NCBI RefSeq assembly: GCF_002646595.1
Contig: NZ_PDUD01000030.1
Coordinates: 124,001-188,000, forward strand
Direction of reading: 5' to 3'
DNA length: 64,000 nt
Source of the DNA: Flavilitoribacter nigricans DSM 23189 = NBRC 102662
Lineage (GTDB): Bacteria > Bacteroidota > Bacteroidia > Chitinophagales > Saprospiraceae
The position numbers and the translations under genes are program-made. The notes beneath the pieces are model-generated. The model had not been told where the DNA came from. It did no database searches and was given only the letters and a program-made list of their open reading frames with translations. Below, piece after piece: positions 42,419 through 50,320 of this stretch (positions are counted from its first letter, which is position 1; every line of letters starts with the position of its first letter).

Positions 42419-42871
42419 TCATTCCCTGGCTTTGGAATCCATGGTAATGGTTACCGGACCGTCATTGAGCAGCTGAACTTTCATATCCGCACCGAATTCA
42501 CCGGTAGCGACCGAGATGCCGGAGCGGATTTCCAGTATTTTGACAAATTTTTCGTACATCGGGATGGCCACCTCGGGTTTGGAAGCCCGGATAAAGGAGG
42601 GCCGGTTACCTTTCTTGGTACTGGCGTGCAGCGTAAACTGACTTACCACCAGCAGGCCGCCGCCTACATCCTGTACCGACAGATTCATCATTCCGTCTTC
42701 GTCGTTAAAAATGCGGAGTTTTGCGATCTTGCGGCACAGCCAGTCAACATCCTCCTGATCGTCTTCGTCCTCGATCCCCAAAAAGATCAATAATCCTTTC
42801 TCAATAGCACCGGTTATCTTTCCTTCTACGGTCACTGATGCTTCACTCACTCGTTGTATTACAATTCTCAT
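42419..42871 (-). CDS. dtd: D-aminoacyl-tRNA deacylase
   Basis: Start at the ATG at 42871 ([13 protein letters not shown]), the family's usual start; a GTG two codons earlier is possible but unneeded. 150 residues, full length. Signature [21 protein letters not shown] near residue 78 (with the SQFTL catalytic motif) and the Gly-Pro motif [13 protein letters not shown] near the end. It removes D-amino acids wrongly attached to tRNA in the cytoplasm. Downstream of the SRAP gene on the same strand with an 81-base gap. Confidence 0.95.
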   Translation of the reverse strand: MRIVIQRVSEASVTVEGKITGAIEKGLLIFLGIEDEDDQEDVDWLCRKIAKLRIFNDEDGMMNLSVQDVGGGLLVVSQFTLHASTKKGNRPSFIRASKPEVAIPMYEKFVKILEIRSGISVATGEFGADMKVQLLNDGPVTITMDSKARE

Positions 42872-42952
42872 ATACACTTATTAGGCTCCGACCCGCGGTC
42901 AGAGTCAGATCAAATCAAAAAATAGAATCCGGAAGGATCCGGCCGGTTGGTG

Positions 42953-43633
42953 CTAAAATAAGGTAGGGGACTCCGGGATCCGCTGGTGCAGGTCCGGCGA
43001 ATTGTTTTTCACCGAATTGACCTTATCCGAAACCCGGTACATTTCCAGTATACCGTCTTCCGGTGTTTTCAGCATGGAAATGACATCTTCCAGCGGTTGT
43101 TCCTGTAACCATTTTTCCTGGTCCTCTCTTTTGTGCAGGATTACGGGCATCCGATCGTGCACGCTATCCACATCCTTGTTGGGCGCCGTAGTAATAATGG
43201 AGAAACTTTTTACGGCGTACTGGTCGTCATACCAGACATCCCAGATACCGGCCATCAATAACAGATCTCCGTTCTTAAGCATGATGCGGTAGGGCTGTTT
43301 TTTGGTGCCGATCTTTTTCCACTCGTAGAAACTATCGGCTAAAATCAGACACCGCTTTTTTCGGATGGGCACGCGAAAAGAAGGTTTGGATTCGATACCC
43401 TCACTGCGCGCATTGATCAGTTTACCGGCAATTTTGCTGTCCCTCGACCAATACGGGATCAGTCCCCAGGTGATATACTGCAGTGCATTCGGCTTTTCAT
43501 CGGTGATCACATAGCTGTGCTGGGTGGGTGCCACATTGAAGTTGATCCGTAGATTGGCGCCGGTCTCCATTTCCGGCCCCAACTGTTGCTGTATTTTCTC
43601 TTTCGATGCTACAAAGGAATATCGGCCACACAT
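42953..43633 (-). CDS. SRAP-family protein (YedK/HMCES-like)
   Basis: 226 residues. The catalytic Cys2 follows the start Met (MCGRYS). NARSEGIESKPSFR near 96, LILADSFYEWKK near 118 (Glu of the active site), and the closing His in SVHDRMPVIL near 183 are the conserved active-site parts. The family forms a thiazolidine crosslink with abasic sites in single-stranded DNA, shielding them during replication. It lies next to the candidate replication origin, which may be chance. An 8-bp inverted repeat (AACGAACT / AGTTCGTT, 43648-43680) is just upstream of its start and may bind a regulator. Confidence 0.93.
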   Translation of the reverse strand: MCGRYSFVASKEKIQQQLGPEMETGANLRINFNVAPTQHSYVITDEKPNALQYITWGLIPYWSRDSKIAGKLINARSEGIESKPSFRVPIRKKRCLILADSFYEWKKIGTKKQPYRIMLKNGDLLLMAGIWDVWYDDQYAVKSFSIITTAPNKDVDSVHDRMPVILHKREDQEKWLQEQPLEDVISMLKTPEDGILEMYRVSDKVNSVKNNSPDLHQRIPESPTLF

Positions 43634-44207
43634 GTTTTTTCAGTTTTAACGAACTGTTTGATGGCAGTCCGGAGTTCGTTCCGGTTAAGGCTCAGCCAAT
43701 TAACAGCTAACTAACGCTATACTAACCATTTTCCCGAATAAACTCAAAACAAAGCCAGCCATTTCTAAGAAACAAATTCTTTTGGAACGGGCCCAATAGT
43801 TTTTCCACAGGGGTAAAACGGTATTTTCTGTAAAGTTATAAAAATGAGGCTTTTACCTCCATCCGTTTTCCACATCAATTTGGGAATAACTTGTGAATTA
43901 AGGCGGTACTTTTAAACACTTACCAAGATTCATCCGGAAAATTGTGAACGCATCGATCTCCGGAACTCGATTTCGTGGATATCCACAGTAGTTATTGACA
44001 CCAAAAAGTAAAATTTTAAGGGTGTTGAGGAAAAAAGTTTTCCTGTGTAAAGAAATTCCACAGGCTGTGAATAAGTTTGCATCAAGCTGGGAAACAAGCA
44101 TTTCAGGAGTGCATAAATTGTGGAAATCCCTTACAGATATCTTAATACTGAGTTAACCTAAAATTTACACGGAATTTTATCTACAAATCCACAGCACTGA
44201 TGATGAT

Positions 44208-44243
44208 AAGGTTTTTTTAAAAATTTTTAATTATAATCTATTA
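44208..44243. other. A/T-rich stretch, candidate DNA unwinding element
   Basis: AAGG followed by long T and A runs and TTATAATCTATTAA, next to the box pair at 44177-44193. Confidence 0.4.
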
Positions 44244-44290
44244 AGGGAGATCAGAAGTTTTGAAATCCCGTTTTCGCCTTCGAAACAATC

Positions 44291-44320
44291 TATTTTGTTT
44301 GCGGGGCCGGAAACAAAATA
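44291..44320. promoter_or_regulatory. hairpin/palindrome upstream of ctaA
   Basis: Perfect 10-bp arms TATTTTGTTT (44291-44300) and AAACAAAATA (44311-44320) around a GC-rich 10-base loop, 53 bases before the ctaA ATG. TATTTTG in the left arm resembles a -7 box, so this may be an operator over a promoter or a leader hairpin. Confidence 0.4.
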
Positions 44321-44372
44321 ATCTGTTACATTCAAAACCTTTGGTCCTTCTCCAATGCAATAGGAACTACTC

Positions 44373-45437
44373 ATGGCGCACACTTCTTTTAAATACAAAA
44401 AGGCCGTTAAAGTTTGGTTGATCATTGGATTAGTTATGATCTTTTTCCAGGTAGTGATCGGCGGGGTTACCCGCCTGACTGGATCCGGACTGTCCATTAC
44501 CAAATGGGAGATCGTTACCGGAACGGTTCCACCGCTCAACCACGCCCAGTGGCAGGAAGAGTTTGAACTGTACCAACAGACCCCGCAATACCAGAAGATC
44601 AACGAAGGGATGAGTCTGTCCGATTTTAAGTTTATTTACTTCTGGGAGTATTTTCATCGCCTCTGGGCGCGAAGTATGGGTTTTGTGTTCCTTTTCCCGT
44701 TTCTGTTCTTTTGGGCCAAAGGATGGATCGATAAGCCCCTGATGCGCCGATTGGGCGTGACGGTGCTGCTGGCAGCCGTGGTGGCGTCCTTCGGCTGGAT
44801 CATGGTTGCCAGCGGACTGGTAGACCGGCCCTGGGTGAATGCCTACAAGCTGACGATCCATTTATCGCTGGCACTCATCCTGTTCAGTTATTTATTGTGG
44901 ACTACTTATCTGGTTGTTTTTCCCGAAAAAAGAGTTATCCACAATAAGCTGTTGAAAAGTGTAAGTGGGCTAATTATTGTTATTCTCTCCGTGCAGATCA
45001 TATTGGGAGGAATTATGTCCGGAATGAAGGCCGGGTTATTCTATCCGTCCTGGCCGGATATGAACGGTTCCTATCTACCGGCAGTACTGTTAAACAGTGC
45101 CGAATGGAATGTGGATAACTTTGTGCATTACGATTCGGGACCCTTTATGGCGGCACTCATTCAATTCTTGCATAGAAATACAGCTTACTTGCTGACAATC
45201 ATTGTTTTATGGTTTTCTTACCGAGCTTTTCAGGTCCGTGAAACCAAACTTTTCAGAACGAGTATATATCTGTTGGTAAGTATGTTGATAATTCAGGTGC
45301 TACTCGGTATTTTTACCCTGATCAACTGTGTGGGTAATGTACCTGTGGGTCTGGGAGTTATGCATCAGGCCGGCGCATTATTACTCCTGACCATAGTGTT
45401 ATTTGTACGCTATCAAATGCGACCCGGAAAGGTGTAA
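44373..45437 (+). CDS. ctaA: heme A synthase (CtaA/Cox15)
   Basis: 354 residues with about eight membrane helices. Opening motif IGGVTRLTGSGLSITKWEI is the signature of the Cox15-like (eukaryote/alphaproteobacteria-type) group. Four conserved His: FWEYFHRLWAR, LTIHLSLAL, FLHRNTAYL and VMHQAGALL, the heme ligands of the two half-bundles. It converts heme O to heme A for cytochrome oxidase in the inner membrane. No ctaB or oxidase subunit genes next to it, so it stands alone here. Two exact DnaA-like boxes lie inside the coding sequence (44935, 45110). Confidence 0.93.
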   Translation: MAHTSFKYKKAVKVWLIIGLVMIFFQVVIGGVTRLTGSGLSITKWEIVTGTVPPLNHAQWQEEFELYQQTPQYQKINEGMSLSDFKFIYFWEYFHRLWARSMGFVFLFPFLFFWAKGWIDKPLMRRLGVTVLLAAVVASFGWIMVASGLVDRPWVNAYKLTIHLSLALILFSYLLWTTYLVVFPEKRVIHNKLLKSVSGLIIVILSVQIILGGIMSGMKAGLFYPSWPDMNGSYLPAVLLNSAEWNVDNFVHYDSGPFMAALIQFLHRNTAYLLTIIVLWFSYRAFQVRETKLFRTSIYLLVSMLIIQVLLGIFTLINCVGNVPVGLGVMHQAGALLLLTIVLFVRYQMRPGKV

Positions 45438-45503
45438 AACGATGTGGATAAGCTTGTGAATAAGTGGATGTACTAACATGTTTTCCACATTTGTGGATTT
45501 CAT

Positions 45504-45540
45504 AAAAAAAGAGCCGCTCCTAAACCAGGAGCGGCTCTTT
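45504..45540. terminator. terminator between convergent ctaA and oxoamine synthase genes
   Basis: Perfect 14-bp stem AAAGAGCCGCTCCT / AGGAGCGGCTCTTT with a 5-base loop. On the minus strand it is followed by seven T (45504-45510 complement), so it mainly serves the oxoamine synthase gene. Confidence 0.9.
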
Positions 45541-45565
45541 GATGACTTATCAGGTTGAGAAAAGA

Positions 45566-46813
45566 CTAGTCAGTCGTGATCTCTGCACCCTTTTCTAAAT
45601 AAACTTTATCTTCCAGTTTCTGCCGAACTTCACTGAAGGCATTGATCGTGTATTTCACGTCCTCCAAAGAGTGAGCAGCGGTTGGGATCAAACGAAGGAT
45701 GATCGTTCCTTTCGGGATCATCGGGTAGAGTACCACTGAGCAGAAAACGTCATACGTTTCCCTCATGTCCTGTACCAGCGCTCCGGCCTCCCCTACGGTA
45801 CCGTGCAGCCATACCGGCGTTACACAGGCTGTAGTCTGGCCGATATCGAAATTATTCTCGCGCAGACCGTTCTGCAGGGCGTGTACATTCTCCCACAGTT
45901 TCTCACGAAGCTCCGGCATGGTCCGTACCATTTCCAGGCGCTTCAGTGCTCCGATTACCAGCGGCATCGGCAGTGTCTTTGCGAAAAGCTGAGAACGGGT
46001 ATTGTAGCGCAGGTAGTTGATGATATCTTTGTCGCCACCAACAAACGCTCCAATGCTCGCCATAGATTTTGCGAAAGTACCGAAGTAAAGATCGATCTCA
46101 TCCTGAACGCCTTGCTCTTCGCCGGCGCCGGCACCGGTCTCACCCATGGTACCGAATCCGTGAGCATCGTCTACCAACAGGCGGAACTCGTATTGTTTCT
46201 TCAGTTCAACGATCTCTTTCAGGATCCCCTGCTCACCGCGCATACCGAATACGCCTTCGGTAACTACCAGGATACCGCCTCCGGTTTCGGCAACCTTCGC
46301 GCTTGCCTTTTCCATTTGCTTTTTAAAGCTGTCGATATCGTTGTGTTCAAACGCAAAACGAGATCCGAGGTGCATACGGATACCGTCGTAGATACAGGCG
46401 TGGTTTTCTTTATCGTAAACAACTGCATCCCGGCGGGACAGCAGTGCATCGATGATAGACATGATACCCTGGAAACCAAAGTTCAGCAGCAGAACGGATT
46501 CTTTCTGAATGAAATCAGCCAGTTCACTTTCCAGTTGCTCGTGGTAGTCGGATTCACCGGACATGATACGAGCTCCCATCGGATACGCCAGACCCCAGTC
46601 TTTAGCCGCCTGGGCATCAACTTCGCGAACCTCCGGATGATTGGCCAATCCCAGGTAATCATTAATACTCCAGATTACTCTTTCTTTCCCCATGAAGGTC
46701 ATGCGCGGACCGATCTCACCGGTCAGCTTGGGGAAGGCATAATAGCCGTGTGCTACATCCGAATATTTACCGAGTGGGCCCCGGTCGTCTTTAAATTTAG
46801 CGTACAGATCCAT
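45566..46813 (-). CDS. alpha-oxoamine synthase (serine palmitoyltransferase-like)
   Basis: 415 residues, PLP fold type I. NDYLGLANHPEV near 51, YPMGARIMSGESDYHEQLE near 77, DDAHGFGTMG (215-224), and the PLP lysine in GTFAKSMASIGAF (Lys249). The family covers glycine acetyltransferase, 8-amino-7-oxononanoate synthase, ALA synthase and serine palmitoyltransferase. In Bacteroidota close relatives make the first step of sphingolipid synthesis, which is my favoured but unproven call. No biotin or threonine-degradation genes (tdh) lie beside it. Cytoplasmic. Upstream lies the rhodanese gene with a 180-base gap. Confidence 0.82.
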   Translation of the reverse strand: MDLYAKFKDDRGPLGKYSDVAHGYYAFPKLTGEIGPRMTFMGKERVIWSINDYLGLANHPEVREVDAQAAKDWGLAYPMGARIMSGESDYHEQLESELADFIQKESVLLLNFGFQGIMSIIDALLSRRDAVVYDKENHACIYDGIRMHLGSRFAFEHNDIDSFKKQMEKASAKVAETGGGILVVTEGVFGMRGEQGILKEIVELKKQYEFRLLVDDAHGFGTMGETGAGAGEEQGVQDEIDLYFGTFAKSMASIGAFVGGDKDIINYLRYNTRSQLFAKTLPMPLVIGALKRLEMVRTMPELREKLWENVHALQNGLRENNFDIGQTTACVTPVWLHGTVGEAGALVQDMRETYDVFCSVVLYPMIPKGTIILRLIPTAAHSLEDVKYTINAFSEVRQKLEDKVYLEKGAEITTD

Positions 46814-46993
46814 ATGATAATGGTTTTAATTCTCGAACTTAAAAAATTCCTGGATATTGAGTTTGAGGAGAGATTTTGGGTTTTGGGGCCGGTCTGGTTT
46901 TACCTTACTTTCTATTTGGCCCGTTTACCGATAGCATAAAGAAGGGAAGCCCCAATATAAAATATTAGGGAACTGATTGATACCTCATCTATA

Positions 46994-47524
46994 CTACCAT
47001 TCTTTCTCAGCCTTTCCGTCATCTACCCACTGACTCCAATTTTTATTGTAGGTATGTATCTTCTTCGTAGGCTTTCCATTTTTATCCACTAAGGGATATT
47101 CCTGATTGGCCCATTCGAAAAGACTACCGTACAAATTGAAGACATTGGTGTAACCCATCTTTTGGAGCCGCTCGCCGATCTTTTCACTGCGGTATCCTAC
47201 GGAGCAGTACAGGACAACCGTATCCGTCTTGGGAATGTCCGCCAGCTTTTTGGCATCGAACGAATCAAATCCTAAATAAGTCGCACCCGGAATATGACTT
47301 ACTTCATATTCCTCTTCTTTTCTGGTGTCAAAGATATGAACTTCAGACTGAATATTTTTCAATTCTTTCACTCCAATTAAGGGCACCGAAAATCGAAGGA
47401 GGTTTTCGACCTTCTTATCAAAGTTCGGATTCTCCAAATGAGGACGATCTGCCGGAGCCGGCTGTCCGCAGGCAAAGGCCATCGTCAGAAATGAGATCAC
47501 TACGGAAAGAATGTATTTTATCAT
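46994..47524 (-). CDS. rhodanese-domain lipoprotein
   Basis: Start at ATG 47524 (MIKYILSVV); a TTG start two codons earlier is unlikely. 176 residues. Signal peptide with lipobox AFAC. One rhodanese domain: HIFDTRKEEEYEVSHIPGA, and the active-site loop LYCSVGYRSEKIGERL with the catalytic Cys. The loop has six residues after Cys, as in sulfurtransferases. GYTNVFNLYGSLFEWANQEYPL is typical of the C-terminal end. Located in the periplasm or outer membrane. Substrate unknown. 65 bases downstream of mvaD, so likely the same transcript. Confidence 0.87.
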   Translation of the reverse strand: MIKYILSVVISFLTMAFACGQPAPADRPHLENPNFDKKVENLLRFSVPLIGVKELKNIQSEVHIFDTRKEEEYEVSHIPGATYLGFDSFDAKKLADIPKTDTVVLYCSVGYRSEKIGERLQKMGYTNVFNLYGSLFEWANQEYPLVDKNGKPTKKIHTYNKNWSQWVDDGKAEKEW

Positions 47525-47589
47525 AGGCAATTATCTATTGGACGGGATTAATGAGAAAAGTTACAGGGACCGTAAAAATATTTCCAGCT

Positions 47590-48678
47590 CTAATTTTCCT
47601 CCAATTGCAGCGGCCCCTCGCCTACCTGATCCTCTATCCAGTCTACACAAAACTCACTGAGCTCTCCCCGAATAAATTGCTGGGCTTCTCTGGCGATGGA
47701 ATCCGGATAAAGGATGTGGGGATTTGGTCCGGCATCCAGGGTGAAATAGATCGGTTGTCCACTGGTAGCCCGGTAGTCCTGCAGGCGTTGAATGATATTG
47801 ATCGTATTGGGGTGCAGTAAGAGGTAAGGAGTTGGTGAGGCCATCATCATGGCGTGGAGGGTCAGGGCCTCTCCTTCCGTGATCCTTCCGAAGGTTTCCA
47901 GATCTCCTTTTTTCAACGCACCGATCAGCTGACGGAATCTTTGTCGTGCCTGCCGGTACCGGTCTTCGGCGTAGACATTGCCCTCCATCAAACCGTGGCC
48001 GGCCCGACTGGATACTTTCTTTTCACTTTTATTGACGATGAGGATATCATCGTGAAAGGAATGGAATACGGGATCGATCTCTTCCCAGTAAGGTATCGCG
48101 TAGAGATCGGATGCAGCCTCAACTTCCGGATTATCTCCCCAGATGGCCGCTTTGGCGTAGATCGATCTACAGGCACTTCCCGAACCTAAGCGGGCTACAT
48201 AGGATGCTTTCTTTCGAAAGGCCAGATCGTCTTCCAGCGTGCCGAACAGTTCGTATTCAAGACTACACAGGCAGAGCGCCAGTGCACTCATTCCCGACGC
48301 GGAAGAAGCGATACCCGCCGAATGGGGAAAGGAATTGGAAGAACGGATCTTCAGATTGAACTGACGCAGGAAGGGAAATATATCGGTGATGCTCTCCAGG
48401 TACTTTTTTACCTTTTCCCGAAAGGCATCGTTCTCTTTTCCTTCGAATAGAAATTCGAGTGCTATCCCCTGGTCGGCTCCGGTTTTGGTAGTATACTCCA
48501 GAGTCGTTTCGGAGAAGGCCTGATCCAGGGTAAAACTGAAGGAGGGGTTTTGGGGCAACTGCCGACCGTGTTTCCCCCAGTACTTAATCAGGGCGATATT
48601 GGAAGGGCTACGCCAGCTCACGGAGCCGGGTTCAATCTTAGTCGTTTCAATTACCAGACGTGAATTTGTGTAATCCAT
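47590..48678 (-). CDS. mvaD: diphosphomevalonate decarboxylase
   Basis: Start at ATG 48678 (MDYTNSR). 362 residues of the GHMP kinase fold. WRSPSNIALIKYWGKHG near residue 23 is the mevalonate diphosphate decarboxylase signature. SSNSFPHSAGIASSASGMSA near 112 is the ATP-binding Gly/Ser-rich loop. RLGSGSACRSIY near 163 and the catalytic Asp region FTLDAGPNPHIL near 316. It makes isopentenyl diphosphate with ATP hydrolysis and CO2 loss, showing that this organism uses the mevalonate pathway for isoprenoids. The other pathway genes are not in the window. A consensus promoter lies upstream. Confidence 0.93.
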   Translation of the reverse strand: MDYTNSRLVIETTKIEPGSVSWRSPSNIALIKYWGKHGRQLPQNPSFSFTLDQAFSETTLEYTTKTGADQGIALEFLFEGKENDAFREKVKKYLESITDIFPFLRQFNLKIRSSNSFPHSAGIASSASGMSALALCLCSLEYELFGTLEDDLAFRKKASYVARLGSGSACRSIYAKAAIWGDNPEVEAASDLYAIPYWEEIDPVFHSFHDDILIVNKSEKKVSSRAGHGLMEGNVYAEDRYRQARQRFRQLIGALKKGDLETFGRITEGEALTLHAMMMASPTPYLLLHPNTINIIQRLQDYRATSGQPIYFTLDAGPNPHILYPDSIAREAQQFIRGELSEFCVDWIEDQVGEGPLQLEEN

Positions 48679-48759
48679 ATTGATAGCTGCCAACTTCCAG
48701 TTGACCGTTTTTTCGAAGGTTTAATTTTTGAAGGAATTTCCTTCTATGCTTTAGCTCTG

Positions 48760-48789
48760 CAAAATTAAGGTAATTATTCTCTAGCACAA
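48760..48789 (-). promoter_or_regulatory. mvaD promoter TTG-N19-TAATTTTG
   Basis: Minus strand: TTG at 48787-48789, 19 bases, TAATTTTG at 48760-48767. Start near 48753, giving a leader of about 75 bases for mvaD and the rhodanese gene. Confidence 0.68.
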
Positions 48790-50220
48790 GGCTTCTGATC
48801 GCGAATAATTAGTTTGAAAACAAAACGAAGGCGTGAAGGTTTAAGTGCCTCTAAAACCTATACTGAGCTATTTATGGGTGGTAGCGCAGTTTTCTATTTA
48901 TCTGTTTAGTCAGACTATTTGAATTTATTGATCTTTTTGTGATAGGCCTCAGCAACTATTTGCAGACTAGTATTGCCATCCATTGATACTTATATAGTGC
49001 AAATCCTATTTTTGGAATAATGTGCTTTCCTGGATTATAGATTCTCGCCTTCTGGATTCTACCTAAGACTTTAAATTAGGTGGAGTCCGGTAGTGTATTT
49101 GAAGAATGAATTATTCTAATCATTAAAATTCTGTCTCTAAAAAAACTGCATATCACAATTGTTGTACGATGTAGAATGATAATGAAACGTATGATAAGTT
49201 GATAGTGATTCTTTTTGATCTGGTGTACATTAGTGGTGGGTTCAGCTGGACTGACGTGAACAAGCCGTGTGGAAAATCTAAAGTTCTTTCGCCCCATGTA
49301 CGTTTGAATATTGGGCGTAGTCAATACAAGTCCATCTTATTGAAAGCGTTTTAGTGCAGTGTCATGACAGGATTTTAGGTGGAATAGCTGTCTGGTTTCT
49401 TTTCCAAAAATTGACTAACACATCAGGCAAATCGAATTTATCTTCTCGTCGGGAATTACTGCCTAAATTAAATCCATCATCTTTTCAAAAGATCATACTT
49501 ATGAGTCTCGGAATTTAAGAGCCTCTCCCCTACTAGAACTATCTAGAACTATGATAACTTCTTTTTTAAAAAGTCGAGGTTCTCGATCTCAAGCATGTTC
49601 TTTTCGCTTATTTCTTAAAGCACCACTAATAACAACTATGTATGTGCATCGAATTTATCTCAACGATATATCTACAAAATTTCCGTCAGCACTTCCAGTA
49701 AGCCTATGGTATTTATGGTATTTCACTAGAAATATAAATTAGATAGTTTACCAGGCGGTACTCTTAGCATTTAGCAGAACTGTAGATCATATTCGATTTA
49801 GATGGTTCTCATTAAGTCACGATGAGCTCTATACCGGTCGAATGCTCTATCCTAGGTAAAGCACTTTAAGGGGCAAAACCTGTTCTTAGATTGAGGTCAG
49901 CATTCAATTTGTATTACTCGCCTTGATCTGCTCCAGCAATAGTAAAACCCAGTCATCCATAGCGAAGCTTTATATAGTTGTTAAATCAAGGTAAGTATAT
50001 GAACAGCAAGGTGCAGCGCACCGATCTATTTCCAGCCCAACGGGCAGGAAATAAAAAGAGCTACAGCGTAGCGATCTGTTTTGAAAGATATCTGGCCAGT
50101 TCTCAGTGTCAAAATCCGGGTAATGGAATGCTATATCTGGACGCTTATTTAGGGGGATTTCAATCTCCTTTCGGCTGTTTGCCACTATGTGATGGCAGCA
50201 CAACAGAAGGTAATCACCAA
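48790..50220. other. 1.4-kb gene-less AT-rich region
   Basis: Only short frames with unlikely composition (longest 82 and 111 codons). No tRNA fold, transposase remnant or clear repeat seen, apart from the paired mini-hairpins at 50010-50081. It ends at the parS-bearing palindrome. It may be decayed coding DNA or a structural region near the replication origin. Confidence 0.55.
50010..50081 (+). repeat. paired mini-hairpins with same loop and same tail
   Basis: GGTGC-AGC-GCACC-GATCTATTT (50010-50031) and GCTAC-AGC-GTAGC-GATCTGTTT (50060-50081), 50 bases apart. Stems differ in sequence but both pair fully; the loop AGC and the GATCT tail are the same. GCCC-AAC-GGGC lies between them. Confidence 0.5.
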
Positions 50221-50260
50221 AAAAATGGGCGATGTTCCACGTGGAACATCGCCCATTTTT
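50219..50260 (-). terminator. thrC terminator: 40-bp perfect palindrome holding a parS site
   Basis: Bases 50221-50240 are the exact reverse complement of 50241-50260. Outer arms AAAAATGGGCGA / TCGCCCATTTTT give a GC stem, and on the minus strand a run of seven T follows. It lies 60 bases past the thrC stop. Confidence 0.8.
50233..50248. promoter_or_regulatory. parS: parS site 1 (ParB binding)
   Basis: TGTTCCACGTGGAACA, the form of the bacterial chromosomal parS consensus used by ParB. It is at the exact centre of the 40-bp palindrome. Confidence 0.85.
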
Positions 50261-50282
50261 ATTCTGGTATTGCTCAATCCAA

Positions 50283-50298
50283 TGTTCCACGTGGAACA
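50283..50298. promoter_or_regulatory. parS: parS site 2 (ParB binding)
   Basis: Second identical TGTTCCACGTGGAACA, centre exactly 50 bp from site 1, 22 bases past the thrC stop codon. Confidence 0.85.
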
Positions 50299-50320
50299 AT
50301 CAACAGTTTTTGAACCTATT

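Larger units (their letters stand above)
43634..44372. other. 739-bp AT-rich gene-less region (part of candidate origin)
   Basis: No plausible gene. It contains repeated TTTTCCACA/TTATNCACA-like 9-mers: 43801, 43866, 43892 (minus), 43979, 44066 (minus, exact TTATTCACA), 44119 (minus), 44177 and 44185. An almost pure A/T stretch at 44208-44243 follows, then a hairpin at 44291-44320 just upstream of the heme A synthase gene. Confidence 0.6.
43801..45500. other. oriC: candidate chromosomal replication origin (DnaA-box cluster)
   Basis: Exact TTATNCACA boxes at 44066-44074 (minus), 44935-44943 (plus), 45110-45118 (minus), 45443-45451 (minus) and 45455-45463 (minus). TTTTCCACA at 43801, 43866 and 45481, and AAATCCACA at 44185 and 45492 (minus), are near matches. 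An AT-rich candidate unwinding element lies at 44208-44243. The cluster spans the intergenic region, the ctaA gene and its downstream spacer. Scattered single boxes occur elsewhere in the window, but none are clustered. Two parS-like sites lie 4.7 kb away. Not proven; no dnaA gene is in the window. Confidence 0.5.

Noticed and set aside
45803-46939. 378-codon plus-strand frame opposite the oxoamine synthase gene
   Set aside because: The minus strand encodes a complete PLP enzyme with all motifs; the opposite frame has none.
49970-50299. 109-codon minus-strand frame beginning MFHVEHW, and a 111-codon plus-strand frame over the same bases
   Set aside because: Both read straight through the parS sites and terminator palindrome. 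The typical start MFHVE is simply parS translated.
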